A stretch of DNA of 64,000 nucleotides from Aliarcobacter cryaerophilus. Its GTDB lineage: Bacteria; Campylobacterota; Campylobacteria; Campylobacterales; Arcobacteraceae. Each line of letters starts with the position of its first letter. Positions within the stretch are counted from its first letter, which is position 1. This document shows, piece by piece, positions 1 through 8,584 of the stretch. The translations under genes and the position numbers were made by a program. The DNA is taken from NCBI RefSeq assembly GCF_014352935.1, contig NZ_CP060694.1:744001-808000 (forward strand). Direction: 5' to 3'. Below the pieces are notes generated by a model that was not told the DNA's origin, made no database searches, and was given only the letters and a program-made list of their open reading frames with translations.

Positions 1-423
1 TTTGTTTTTGTCATAAATAAAAGTTGTAGGGAATGCTTTTACATTAAATTCAGTAGATAAAAGACCATATTCATCATTTACGACTTTGAAGCTAAGATTT
101 TTATCTTTTAAATATTTTTCTATCTCTTCATTGCTTCCTGATTGTGTAGCTATTGTAATTACTTCAAAATCTTTTGATAAATTTTCAATATTTTGCTCTT
201 CTAAAGCACATATTGGACACCAAGTCGCCCAAAAATTAACTAAAAGAGGTTTGTCGTTTTTTATCTCATAATTTGAACCATCTATTAATTCAAAACTTTG
301 TATAGAAAATTTTTCTTTGTTTAAATCTAGACCTTTAAAGTAGCTTACTATGTTTAAAAATATTATAAAAACGATTGTATATTTTATTAAGTTTTTTACG
401 ATTTTTTTTATTTTTTCACTCAT
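1..423 (-). CDS. Thioredoxin-like thiol-disulfide reductase, membrane-anchored (3' end beyond window)
   Basis: Translating the minus strand from the ATG at 421-423 gives an open frame that runs off the left edge, 141 residues visible. Residues about 11-29 form one membrane anchor, so the domain faces the periplasm. W68-C69-P70-I71-C72 is a TlpA/ResA/DsbE-type CxxC active site, and the cis-proline loop FPTTF lies near residue 132. Family members reduce periplasmic disulfides, often for cytochrome c maturation. It begins 21 bases after the split RND pump, with AAGGTAAAA before the ATG, so it is probably the last gene of the efflux operon. Its link to efflux is not evident from sequence. Confidence 0.85.
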   Translation of the reverse strand, partial: MSEKIKKIVKNLIKYTIVFIIFLNIVSYFKGLDLNKEKFSIQSFELIDGSNYEIKNDKPLLVNFWATWCPICALEEQNIENLSKDFEVITIATQSGSNEEIEKYLKDKNLSFKVVNDEYGLLSTEFNVKAFPTTFIYDKNK

Positions 424-444
424 TTTTTACCTTTAAATATATCT

Positions 445-2103
445 TTAAACAATTTTTTTCAAACTATTTCTTATAACGACTGGAACAAAAAACATAGAAA
501 CAATATAAGATATTAAAGTTCCACCAATAAGTGCAACTCCAAGTCCACCAAATACAGCATCATTTGCTATTAAAGAGCTTGCAAAAACAAGAACTAAAAC
601 AGTTAATATAATAGGTTTTGATCGTGTAGCAGCTGCTTTTGCTATAGCTTCATTTACTCCTAAATTATTCTCCAAAACAAGTTGTTTTGCAAAGTCTATT
701 ATTAAAGTTGAGTTTCTTGAGTTAATACCAATTAAAGCAATAAATCCTATAAGACTAGTTGCTGTTAAATAAAAAGTATCTTTTGTAAAAATATCCATAA
801 TAATATGGGCAAAAATAACCCCAATAATAGATATAAAACTAGAAAGTACAATTGCACCGCTTAGAGCAAAATTTTTATAATAAACTACCATAAGCAAGAA
901 TATTAAAATTAAAGCTATGATAAAAGCTGTTCCTAAATCTATGAATGTATCAATAGTAACTTTTAATTCTCCATCAAAAACTAAATCAAATCTCTCATTT
1001 GTTTTTTTATCTATAAAAGATAGATTTAGCATATTGGTTTTGATTATTTCATAATCATTTGAAAAGCTTTTTATCATATCTTCTCTTGAACTTAAAAGTG
1101 GATATATTTGACTATCATTTGAAGTTTCAGCTATTACATTTATTATTGGATTTAGATTTTTTGATGTTATTGTTGGCTCTTTTATAGTTTGTTTTATGCT
1201 TACAAGTTCTGAAATACTAATCATTTTTCCCATATTATTCATTATTTTTAAACTATTAAGTTTAAGATTTAAAGCATCTTTTGAGTTATTTGATAAATTT
1301 CTTGAGTCATCAAGTCTTAAAAATATTGGAATTTGGCTTTGAGCATTTTTATCATTTATAACTCCTAATGTCATACCTTCAAATGCAAGATATAAAGTGG
1401 CTTTTAAATGTTCTAAATCAACTTGGCTCATAATGGCTTTGTTGTTATTTATTTCTAAAGTGTAAGTAAAAAAATCTTTTGAAGCTAAAATATCAATATC
1501 AACTAAAGTGTCTTGATTTTTAAAAATATTTGCTACTTTTATAGCAAAATCTCTTCTGCTACTGAAACTATCTCCACCATAAATTTCAGCTACCAAAGAA
1601 GCAAGTACTGGAGGACCAGCAGGAAGTTCTATAAATTTTATAGTTGCTTCGTATTTTTTTTGACAAGAGTTTTGAATTTTACTTCTAAGATTTGAAATAA
1701 GATTATAACTTGTAATTTCTCTATCTTTAAATCTTTTAATATTTATCATAAGTTCAGCTTGGTTTTCACTATTTTTTAAAGCACTTTGTTTTACAAGTCC
1801 TGCAAAATCAATTGGTTGACCTTGAGATATAAAAGCTGAAATATTTGTTATATTCTCTTCATCTTGTAGATTTTTTACAATACAATCTACAACCTCTTTT
1901 GTCTCATATTTACTTGAACCATCTTTTAAATCTAAATATATAGAAAAACTATCTGAATCTTTGTTTGGAAGCATTTTTGCTTTTACTATTTTTGTTGGAA
2001 AAGTTAAAATACTTAAGATAAAAAGTATTAAAGTAATAAGATAAATTAAATTTATTTTTCTTTTACTATTTAAAATGCCTAGTATAAATTTTTCTAATCT
2101 CAT
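445..2103 (-). CDS. RND efflux pump, C-terminal half protein
   Basis: 552 residues matching only the second repeat of an RND inner-membrane pump: one N-terminal membrane helix (about 17-35), a periplasmic porter region (about 40-380), then five helices from about 385 to the end. The TM10-like motif GINSRNS (459-465) carries R463 where AcrB has the proton-relay lysine. Full RND pumps are about 1,000-1,050 residues in one chain; here the first half is the gene just upstream, overlapping by four bases (ATGA), which suggests translational coupling. The two products would need to associate in the membrane. A frameshift in an A-tract at the junction is the alternative explanation. Confidence 0.85.
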   Translation of the reverse strand: MRLEKFILGILNSKRKINLIYLITLILFILSILTFPTKIVKAKMLPNKDSDSFSIYLDLKDGSSKYETKEVVDCIVKNLQDEENITNISAFISQGQPIDFAGLVKQSALKNSENQAELMINIKRFKDREITSYNLISNLRSKIQNSCQKKYEATIKFIELPAGPPVLASLVAEIYGGDSFSSRRDFAIKVANIFKNQDTLVDIDILASKDFFTYTLEINNNKAIMSQVDLEHLKATLYLAFEGMTLGVINDKNAQSQIPIFLRLDDSRNLSNNSKDALNLKLNSLKIMNNMGKMISISELVSIKQTIKEPTITSKNLNPIINVIAETSNDSQIYPLLSSREDMIKSFSNDYEIIKTNMLNLSFIDKKTNERFDLVFDGELKVTIDTFIDLGTAFIIALILIFLLMVVYYKNFALSGAIVLSSFISIIGVIFAHIIMDIFTKDTFYLTATSLIGFIALIGINSRNSTLIIDFAKQLVLENNLGVNEAIAKAAATRSKPIILTVLVLVFASSLIANDAVFGGLGVALIGGTLISYIVSMFFVPVVIRNSLKKIV

Positions 2104-3659
2104 TTTTTACCTTTTAAAATCTTTTTAACTAAATAAGGTGTAAAAGCATATGCAACAAAAAGTGAAACAGCCAAAGATATAGGAACAAAAACAGGAAGAG
2201 GGTGCATAAATTCTCCCATCATTCCACCTACAAAAAACATAGGAATAAATACCATAATTATTGCAATAGTTGCTATATTTGTAGGGTTTCCTATCTCATT
2301 TGTTGCATTTATTGCTAGAGTTTCTAAATCCATATTTGGATGTTCAATTTTGTGTCTATGTATATTTTCTATTACAATTATTGCAGCATCAACTAGCATT
2401 CCTAAAGCAACAATAAGTGCAAAAAGTGTTATACGATTTACACTCTCGCCTAACATAAATCCAATAAACAAAGTCAAAGATAAAATCATAGGAACAGTTA
2501 AAGATACAATAATCGCCTCTTTAAACCCCAAAGTAAAAATAAGTAAAATAAAGATGATGATAATAGAAATTAATAGATCTTTTATTAAAGCATTTACTGC
2601 ATTATTTGCTGTATATCCATCATCTCTTGTGATTGTAAATAGTATATTTTTCTCTTGTAAAGATTGTTTTATACTATCTAAATATTCAAAAATTTGCTCA
2701 TTTATGACAACACTATTTGCACCTTTTAATTTTGAAGCCATTAGAGTAATTTGATTACTCTGTTTAAAATTTCCATTTTCATCTTTTAGATAAATATAGG
2801 CATCTTTTTTATTCTGTATATCATAAGATTTCTCTATTTGTGCTATATCTTTTAGATATATTGGAGTTTGAAAGTTGTAAGAGATTATTAGATTTTCCAA
2901 ATCTTTTACATTTTCTATAGCTTTTTTTACCTCTAAAACTACCAAAGAGTTATTGTTTGTATTTGTGCTAATATTTGGAATATTAAAGTTTAAACTCTCA
3001 ATTTGTTTCATAACTTGTGCAATGGCAAGATTATAAGAGTTTATTTTATTTATATCAAGAAGGATATTAAACTGCTCCTTTTTTTCTCCTTTTAAATCTA
3101 CTAAGGCTACATTCTTTATTTTATTTATCTCTTTTGAAATAAGGCTTACTTGTGTAAAAAGTTCACTTTTTGAAATTAAATCAATTCCATCTTTTTTTGC
3201 ACTATAAAATGCTACAGTTGCTATTGGAATACCTGTGTCTATATCCATAGTTTTTATTATTGGTTGCATTGCATTTTTGGGCATTAAATCCATATTTCTC
3301 ATAACTTGGTCATATAGTTTTAAGTTTGATTCCTCTTTATCTTCCCCAATAAAAAATTGTACTTGTACAACACCATAGCTATCATAAGCAAAAGAAAAAA
3401 TATGTTCAACACCTTTTATCTCTCTTATTTTTTTCTCCAATGGCTCAATTATCACTTTTTGAATTTCACTAGCTTTTGCATCTGGTAAAGCAACTATTAC
3501 AACTGCACCACTAACTTTTATTTGAGGATTTTCCTCTTTTGGCATAAATTGAAGTGCAAAATATCCTAAAATTAAAATAAAAATACCCAAAATTCCTGTT
3601 AATGGATGATTTATAAATATTTTTGCAATTTTTCCTGCACTGTTTAAATTTTGGCTCAT
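2100..3659 (-). CDS. RND efflux pump, N-terminal half protein
   Basis: 519 residues equal to the first RND repeat: TM1 (about 20-37), the periplasmic porter region, then TM2-TM6 from about 365 to 510. The TM4 motif LVDAAIIVIEN carries D424 followed by alanine. AcrB has two aspartates here, whereas heavy-metal RND pumps such as CusA have DAAIVMIEN, so the pump leans towards the metal-type pattern. Substrate cannot be read from sequence. The chain stops cleanly after TM6 (ending KKILKGKK), and the second half starts within the stop codon. Its own start overlaps the adaptor gene's end by four bases. Confidence 0.87.
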   Translation of the reverse strand: MSQNLNSAGKIAKIFINHPLTGILGIFILILGYFALQFMPKEENPQIKVSGAVVIVALPDAKASEIQKVIIEPLEKKIREIKGVEHIFSFAYDSYGVVQVQFFIGEDKEESNLKLYDQVMRNMDLMPKNAMQPIIKTMDIDTGIPIATVAFYSAKKDGIDLISKSELFTQVSLISKEINKIKNVALVDLKGEKKEQFNILLDINKINSYNLAIAQVMKQIESLNFNIPNISTNTNNNSLVVLEVKKAIENVKDLENLIISYNFQTPIYLKDIAQIEKSYDIQNKKDAYIYLKDENGNFKQSNQITLMASKLKGANSVVINEQIFEYLDSIKQSLQEKNILFTITRDDGYTANNAVNALIKDLLISIIIIFILLIFTLGFKEAIIVSLTVPMILSLTLFIGFMLGESVNRITLFALIVALGMLVDAAIIVIENIHRHKIEHPNMDLETLAINATNEIGNPTNIATIAIIMVFIPMFFVGGMMGEFMHPLPVFVPISLAVSLFVAYAFTPYLVKKILKGKK

Positions 3660-4372
3660 TTTTCATCCAAATCTATAGTTATTTTTGAATACATTGCTGG
3701 ATAGATTTGAAAATCTTTTTTATTAAATGAGATTTTTATTGAAAATGAGTGAGCATTTGCAATATAGTTTGGATAAATTGCTATAATTTTTCCCTTTGTT
3801 TCAAACTCTTGAGACGGAATTTTTATATCTACAATTTGTCCTATTTTTATGTACTTTAAACTAGACTCCGCAATATTTGATTTTATTATTAAATCCTCCA
3901 AATCTGTTAGGATTAAATGTGGCATCATAGGAGTTGCCATCTCTCCCTCTTTTATAGATTTTTTTACTACAAGAGCGTTATTTGGGGCTTTTACTTTTAG
4001 ATAGTTAAAGTTTGCATTTAATTCACTCAATTTTGCTTTTGCTGTAATTAAATTTAATTCAAGTTGTTCATAATCAAATTTTGAAACTAAATCTTGGTCT
4101 AGTAAATCTTTGTATCTTTTTAAATTTAACTCAAGATTTTTTACTTGATTTTTTAAAATATCACTATTGTACAAAATATCTGTTGGGTCAATTTCGTATA
4201 AAATTTCACCCTTTTTTACACTATCACCTTCATTTACATATATTTTTGTAATATATCCCATCATTTTACTTGAGATTATCTTCTCATTTTGCGATTCTAC
4301 AATACCGTCCAACTCTAAACTATTTGCAAAAATAGTTGAAAAAGTTAAAAATATTAAAATTAAAAATCTCAT
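3656..4372 (-). CDS. RND periplasmic adaptor (membrane fusion protein)
   Basis: 238 residues with a cleavable signal (MRFLILIFLTFSTIFA), a biotinyl-lipoyl-like half (GDSVKKGEILYEID, about 50-65), a helical hairpin (about 70-125), the second lipoyl half and a beta-barrel. Such adaptors bridge the inner-membrane pump and the TolC channel. It is short for the family (usually 330-400 residues), lacking most of the membrane-proximal domain and having a short hairpin. It overlaps both the TolC-like gene upstream and the RND N-half downstream by four bases each, so the whole set is tightly coupled in one operon. Confidence 0.87.
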   Translation of the reverse strand: MRFLILIFLTFSTIFANSLELDGIVESQNEKIISSKMMGYITKIYVNEGDSVKKGEILYEIDPTDILYNSDILKNQVKNLELNLKRYKDLLDQDLVSKFDYEQLELNLITAKAKLSELNANFNYLKVKAPNNALVVKKSIKEGEMATPMMPHLILTDLEDLIIKSNIAESSLKYIKIGQIVDIKIPSQEFETKGKIIAIYPNYIANAHSFSIKISFNKKDFQIYPAMYSKITIDLDEK

Positions 4373-5718
4373 TTATAATCCTTTTGTAGGTTTTGTCCTA
4401 AAACTAAATTTAATCTAGCAAGTGCCAAAGAGTTCTCATATTTAGCATTTAGAAGCATAGTTTGGCTCTGTCTATAATTTGTCTCTTGAGATAAAAGTGT
4501 TGTCATAGAGATTAATCTATTTTTATATTGAAGTTTTGCTTGATTTAAAACACTACTTGCTAATTCACTTGCAAGAATTTTCTCTTTTAAAATCTCTTGT
4601 TTTGCTTTGTAGTCCAAAATAGCTTTTTGCACTTCAAGTTTTATTCCATCTTGAAGTTTTTCAAAATCTAATTTTGCTTTTAGGTATTCAAGACGACTTT
4701 TTTCAAGATTTGCACTTCTAGTTCCATCAAAAAGAGTTAAACTAATACCTAAAAGTGCCATGTAGTAGTCTTTATCTTTTGAAGTAGAAAATTTATCATC
4801 ATTGTATCCATACTCTAAATGAGTAAAAACAGATGGATAATATGAACCTTGGTTTGCTTTTATATTTTTATTATTTGCTTCAATAGATATATTTTGTAAA
4901 GTTATCTCATCTCTATTTTTTAAAGCAATTTTATACAAATCTTCAAACTCTTTTATTTCTAAATATGTGTTTTGTAGATTTTCTACATCGCTAATATTCA
5001 CATTTGAAGTCAAATATTTAAGATAAGCAAGTGAGAGTTTAAAGTTATTTTCGGCTTCAATTAAGTTTGAGTTTGTATTTAAAAAATATAGTTCAGCTTC
5101 GTTTACATCTATTTTTGTAACAAGTCCATTTTTATGAAACTCTTTTGCTCCATTTTTAATAAACCCAATAGTATCTTTTGCTTTTTGCATAGTTTTTACA
5201 AAATCTTTTGCTAAAACTGCGCTATTGTAAGCTTTTAAAACTTCAAATTCTAGATTTTTTTTATCAAGATTATATAAAATTTCATTTGCTTTTTCTTGAA
5301 GCTTTAAAATACCTTTTTGGTGATAAAGTGCAAATCCTGTAAATAGAGGTAAATCATATGAGATATAAGAGTTGATGCTTGTATATGAATCTGGATAGTT
5401 TAAATCTTTAGGAGCTGTGTTTATTCCTTCATTCATTTGAGAAAATCCAAAATCTTTAAATGTTGCCTCTCTACTAGATAGTTTTCCCATAAAAACATAT
5501 CCAGAATGATTTGTACGGCTAATATCACTATTTAATGATACTTTTCCAAAGTTTAAACCATCAATAAAATCACTATTTGTTTTTGCAATATCTATATTGA
5601 TTTTTTGCTTTTGTAAATCTTTACTATTTTCTATAGTTTGATTTAAAGCCTCTTCAAAACTTATAGTTTGTGCAAAAGCTAGTTTTGAGATTATTAAAAA
5701 TAGACATAATTTTTTCAT
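4369..5718 (-). CDS. TolC-family outer-membrane efflux protein
   Basis: About 449 residues with signal peptide MKKLCLFLIISKLAFA and two long alpha-helical coiled-coil repeats typical of outer-membrane efflux channels (ALNQTIENSKDLQKQ near the start, LEKSRLEYLKAKLDFEKLQ near residue 350). I chose the ATG at 5716-5718 rather than one five codons earlier because AGGA lies seven bases before it and the signal peptide begins there. It is the first gene of the efflux operon: TolC-like, adaptor, RND N-half, RND C-half, thioredoxin-like. A TATAAT box lies about 30 bases upstream. Confidence 0.9.
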   Translation of the reverse strand: MKKLCLFLIISKLAFAQTISFEEALNQTIENSKDLQKQKINIDIAKTNSDFIDGLNFGKVSLNSDISRTNHSGYVFMGKLSSREATFKDFGFSQMNEGINTAPKDLNYPDSYTSINSYISYDLPLFTGFALYHQKGILKLQEKANEILYNLDKKNLEFEVLKAYNSAVLAKDFVKTMQKAKDTIGFIKNGAKEFHKNGLVTKIDVNEAELYFLNTNSNLIEAENNFKLSLAYLKYLTSNVNISDVENLQNTYLEIKEFEDLYKIALKNRDEITLQNISIEANNKNIKANQGSYYPSVFTHLEYGYNDDKFSTSKDKDYYMALLGISLTLFDGTRSANLEKSRLEYLKAKLDFEKLQDGIKLEVQKAILDYKAKQEILKEKILASELASSVLNQAKLQYKNRLISMTTLLSQETNYRQSQTMLLNAKYENSLALARLNLVLGQNLQKDYK

Positions 5719-5747
5719 ATAAATCCTAAGCAAAATTTAGTGAAAAA

Positions 5748-5753
5748 ATTATA
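5748..5753 (-). promoter_or_regulatory. Probable -10 box of the efflux operon
   Basis: The minus strand reads TATAAT here, 30 bases before the TolC-like start codon. Campylobacterota sigma-70 promoters depend mainly on the -10 box and lack a conserved -35, so this is a reasonable promoter, inferred from position and sequence only. Confidence 0.45.
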
Positions 5754-5813
5754 TCCAAAAAAATAGATAATTCAAAGCATAATTATAAATAAAAATTATA
5801 AAAAATATCTATA

Positions 5814-5838
5814 GATATATAAAAATTATTTATATATC
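5814..5838 (-). terminator. AT-only hairpin at the end of the HD-GYP gene
   Basis: A ten-base perfect inverted repeat (GATATATAAA and TTTATATATC, five-base loop) overlaps the stop codon of the HD-GYP gene and is followed on the minus strand by a T-rich stretch. It contains almost no G-C pairs, so its strength as a terminator is doubtful. Confidence 0.35.
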
Positions 5839-7776
5839 TTGGTGCTCTTCTTTTATTTTTAATATATCATCTAAATTATCAAAGAATATATCTACAAGTT
5901 TAGGGTCAAAGTGTTTTCCTCTTTGCTCCTTAATAAACTCTAAAACTTTTTCCATCTCCCAAGCTTTTTTGTAGCATCTATCGCTTCCAATCGCATCAAA
6001 AACATCTGCTAAAGCTGTTATTCTTCCAAAAATAGGTATATCTTCACCTTTTAAACTATTTGGATATCCTGTTCCATCATATTTTTCATGATGAGTTAAA
6101 GCTATTTGAGAAGCAACTTTAAAAAGAGGTCTATTTGATATTTCAAGCATATCATGACCTTTTTGTGCATGAGTTTTAATAACCTCAAACTCTTCATTAG
6201 TTAATTTTCCTGGTTTATTTAAAATAGCATCAGCAATTGCAATTTTACCAATATCATGCATAGGACTTGCAAGCTCTAACATATCAATATCATCTTCACA
6301 TAAACCATAAGCAGCGGCTAAAATTCTTGAGTATTTTGCAACTCTTTTAATGTGTTCTCCAGTTTCTTTGGATCTAAACTCAGCAATAGAGCCCATAGTA
6401 AAGATAACCTCTTTTTGAAGTTCTTCTATCTCTTTATTTACAGTAATATCTTCTCTAACAGCAAAGTAGCCTATATGATTTCCTAAATCATCATATTCAG
6501 GTTCAAAATCAGCAACTACCCAATAGTATGAACCATCCTTTCTTAAATTTTTTATCTCTATAGTTATTTTTTCTTTTGCTTCTAATTTATCCCAAATCTT
6601 TTTAAATGTAGATTTTGGCATATCAGGATGCCTTACAATACTGTGTGGTTGTCCCAAAAGTTCATCTTTTGTATAACCACTAATTTTACAAAAGGCACTA
6701 CTTGCATGAGTTATTATTCCTCTTAAATCAGTTCTTGAGAATATTACATTTTTATCATAAATATCAAGTAGTTTTTCAAGTCTATTTTGCTGTTCTTGAA
6801 TCATTTTTGTCTTTATTTTTACATCATTATCAAGCTCTTTTGCATACATAGTTTTTAGAAGATATAAAAATACTATAAGATATAAAATTGAGAATATTAT
6901 AACAATATATAAATATTGATTTTTAAAATTTATTAAAGATGAATAATCTAATCTATTTTTTTCAAAAAATAGTAAAAATAGACCCATATCTTGACCATTT
7001 GTATCTTTTATCTCTAAATTTGTAACAATATATTTATCGACTAATAGATAGTTTTCAATATTTAAAAATCTATCAACACCTATTCTTTCAATATATTTTA
7101 AAATAGATTGGTTTGCATCTATATTTACTATATAATTATCACCTATGAATATTTTACTAAATGGCTCAATTAGTTTTTTACTTTTTTCACGACTTAAAAT
7201 AAAAATAGGCTCTATTTTTTCAAATTTTAAGTTTTTTGATATAGAGTTAAATTTTGAAATAAACTCTACAAAACCTAAAAATTGACCATTTGTATCATAA
7301 ATTGGATTTATAGCTTTTAAAGTTAAGTCAAACAATCCTGAGCTTATATTTGTAGTTGGTTTTGGATTTTTTATAAGTTCATCTAAATCTGTTCTAACAT
7401 TTGATAAGTCATCACCTGACATATTTTTCCAAGATCTATAAAAACTTTTACCCTCTTTATCAACAATTTGTAGCCAAAGATTTTTGTAATCACTATTATC
7501 ATGTAAAAATAATAGAGTATTATTATAATTTAGTAAGCTTTTATTTTTTGTTTTTAAAGCATTTATAAGATTCTCGTCTTGACTTAGGATAAATGCCATA
7601 TTAAGCGTATTATCCTGTTTTCTTTTTATTTCATCTATAAAAAGTTTTCTCATTTGAATACTTTTTTCTAAAAATATCTCTTTTGTTATCTCCTCTTTTT
7701 TTGGAGAGTAGTAAAAATAGTATGATATAGATAGAAGTACTAAAAAACCTATAACAAAATATAAAATTTTTTTCAT
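5830..7776 (-). CDS. Membrane sensor with PAS and HD-GYP domains (cyclic-di-GMP phosphodiesterase)
   Basis: 648 residues: membrane helix about 4-22, a periplasmic sensing region to about 283, a second helix about 285-310, a short coiled coil, a PAS domain with PAC segment (about 345-450) and a C-terminal HD-GYP domain (about 455-640). The HD-GYP domain is intact: MHDIGKIAI holds the HD dyad and HHEKYDGTGYP the GYP signature. HD-GYP proteins hydrolyse cyclic-di-GMP and so affect motility and surface attachment. It precedes the tolC promoter and follows fliP by 24 bases on the same strand, so it may be cotranscribed with fliP. The sensed signal is unknown. Confidence 0.92.
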   Translation of the reverse strand: MKKILYFVIGFLVLLSISYYFYYSPKKEEITKEIFLEKSIQMRKLFIDEIKRKQDNTLNMAFILSQDENLINALKTKNKSLLNYNNTLLFLHDNSDYKNLWLQIVDKEGKSFYRSWKNMSGDDLSNVRTDLDELIKNPKPTTNISSGLFDLTLKAINPIYDTNGQFLGFVEFISKFNSISKNLKFEKIEPIFILSREKSKKLIEPFSKIFIGDNYIVNIDANQSILKYIERIGVDRFLNIENYLLVDKYIVTNLEIKDTNGQDMGLFLLFFEKNRLDYSSLINFKNQYLYIVIIFSILYLIVFLYLLKTMYAKELDNDVKIKTKMIQEQQNRLEKLLDIYDKNVIFSRTDLRGIITHASSAFCKISGYTKDELLGQPHSIVRHPDMPKSTFKKIWDKLEAKEKITIEIKNLRKDGSYYWVVADFEPEYDDLGNHIGYFAVREDITVNKEIEELQKEVIFTMGSIAEFRSKETGEHIKRVAKYSRILAAAYGLCEDDIDMLELASPMHDIGKIAIADAILNKPGKLTNEEFEVIKTHAQKGHDMLEISNRPLFKVASQIALTHHEKYDGTGYPNSLKGEDIPIFGRITALADVFDAIGSDRCYKKAWEMEKVLEFIKEQRGKHFDPKLVDIFFDNLDDILKIKEEHQDI

Positions 7777-7800
7777 ATATAAAACCTGATTATAAATTAT

Positions 7801-8532
7801 TTATTTAAAGGATTGTGCTAGATTTCCAATTATTAGTAACCAACCGTCAACTATAATAAAGAAGATAATTTTTATGGGCAGTGATATCATAACAGGTGGC
7901 AACATCATCATACCCAAACTCATCAAAATTGAAGCAACTATAATATCTATAATTAAAAATGGTAAGAATATCAAAAATCCTATCTCAAATGCAGTTCTTA
8001 GTTCACTTACTATAAATGCAGGCATAAGTAAAATAAGTGATACATCTTCTATATTTTTTGGATTAGGTTCTTTTTTTATTCTATAAAATAGTGCTAAATC
8101 TGATTCTCTAGTATTTTTTATCATAAAATCTTTAAAAGGAGCCACACCTTTTGTAAAAGCTTCTTGATATGATATTTTTTCATCCATATAAGGCACAATA
8201 CTCTCATCCCAAGCTTTTTTCCCATAAGGTTCCATAATAAAAATTGTCATAATAAGTGCAAGAGAAATTATTATTTGCGTAGGTGGGGATTGTTGTAAAC
8301 CCAAAGCTTGTCTTAAAAGGGCTAAAACAATTATAATTCTTGTAAAAGATGTCACCATAAGTAAAAGCGATGGAGCAAGAACCATAAGAGCTAAAATAAC
8401 AGCTATATTTATAGTTTTTACAAATTGTATTGGTTGATCTACCGCTGCAACTGAAAGATTTATCATTGGTAATGGATCTTGAGCCGCAAATAAAAATAGT
8501 GATGAAAAAACTAGTGAAAAAATTATCTTCAA
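7801..8532 (-). CDS. fliP: Flagellar type III export protein FliP
   Basis: 243 residues with N-terminal signal (MKIIFSLVFSSLFLFAA) and the usual FliP pattern of four membrane helices around a periplasmic loop. The signatures SFTRIIIVLALLRQALG, SPPTQIIISLALIMTIFIM and the C-terminal block LGMMMLPPVMISLPIKII are recognisable FliP sequence. FliP forms, with FliQ and FliR, the export gate of the flagellar secretion apparatus. It stands alone here, with no other flagellar gene in view, which is common in Campylobacterota, where flagellar genes are scattered. Confidence 0.97.
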   Translation of the reverse strand: MKIIFSLVFSSLFLFAAQDPLPMINLSVAAVDQPIQFVKTINIAVILALMVLAPSLLLMVTSFTRIIIVLALLRQALGLQQSPPTQIIISLALIMTIFIMEPYGKKAWDESIVPYMDEKISYQEAFTKGVAPFKDFMIKNTRESDLALFYRIKKEPNPKNIEDVSLILLMPAFIVSELRTAFEIGFLIFLPFLIIDIIVASILMSLGMMMLPPVMISLPIKIIFFIIVDGWLLIIGNLAQSFK

Positions 8533-8584
8533 ATATAAATCCTAAATTAAATGGTTTATATTTTATCTAAGATATGATTAAATA

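Noticed and set aside
86..271. Plus-strand 61-codon open frame at the left edge
   Set aside because: It is antisense to the thioredoxin-like gene, whose translation shows clear WCPIC and FPTTF motifs.
9..423. Classical DsbA oxidase assignment for the first gene
   Set aside because: A single membrane anchor, WCPIC and a TlpA-like layout fit a reductase of the TlpA/ResA kind better.
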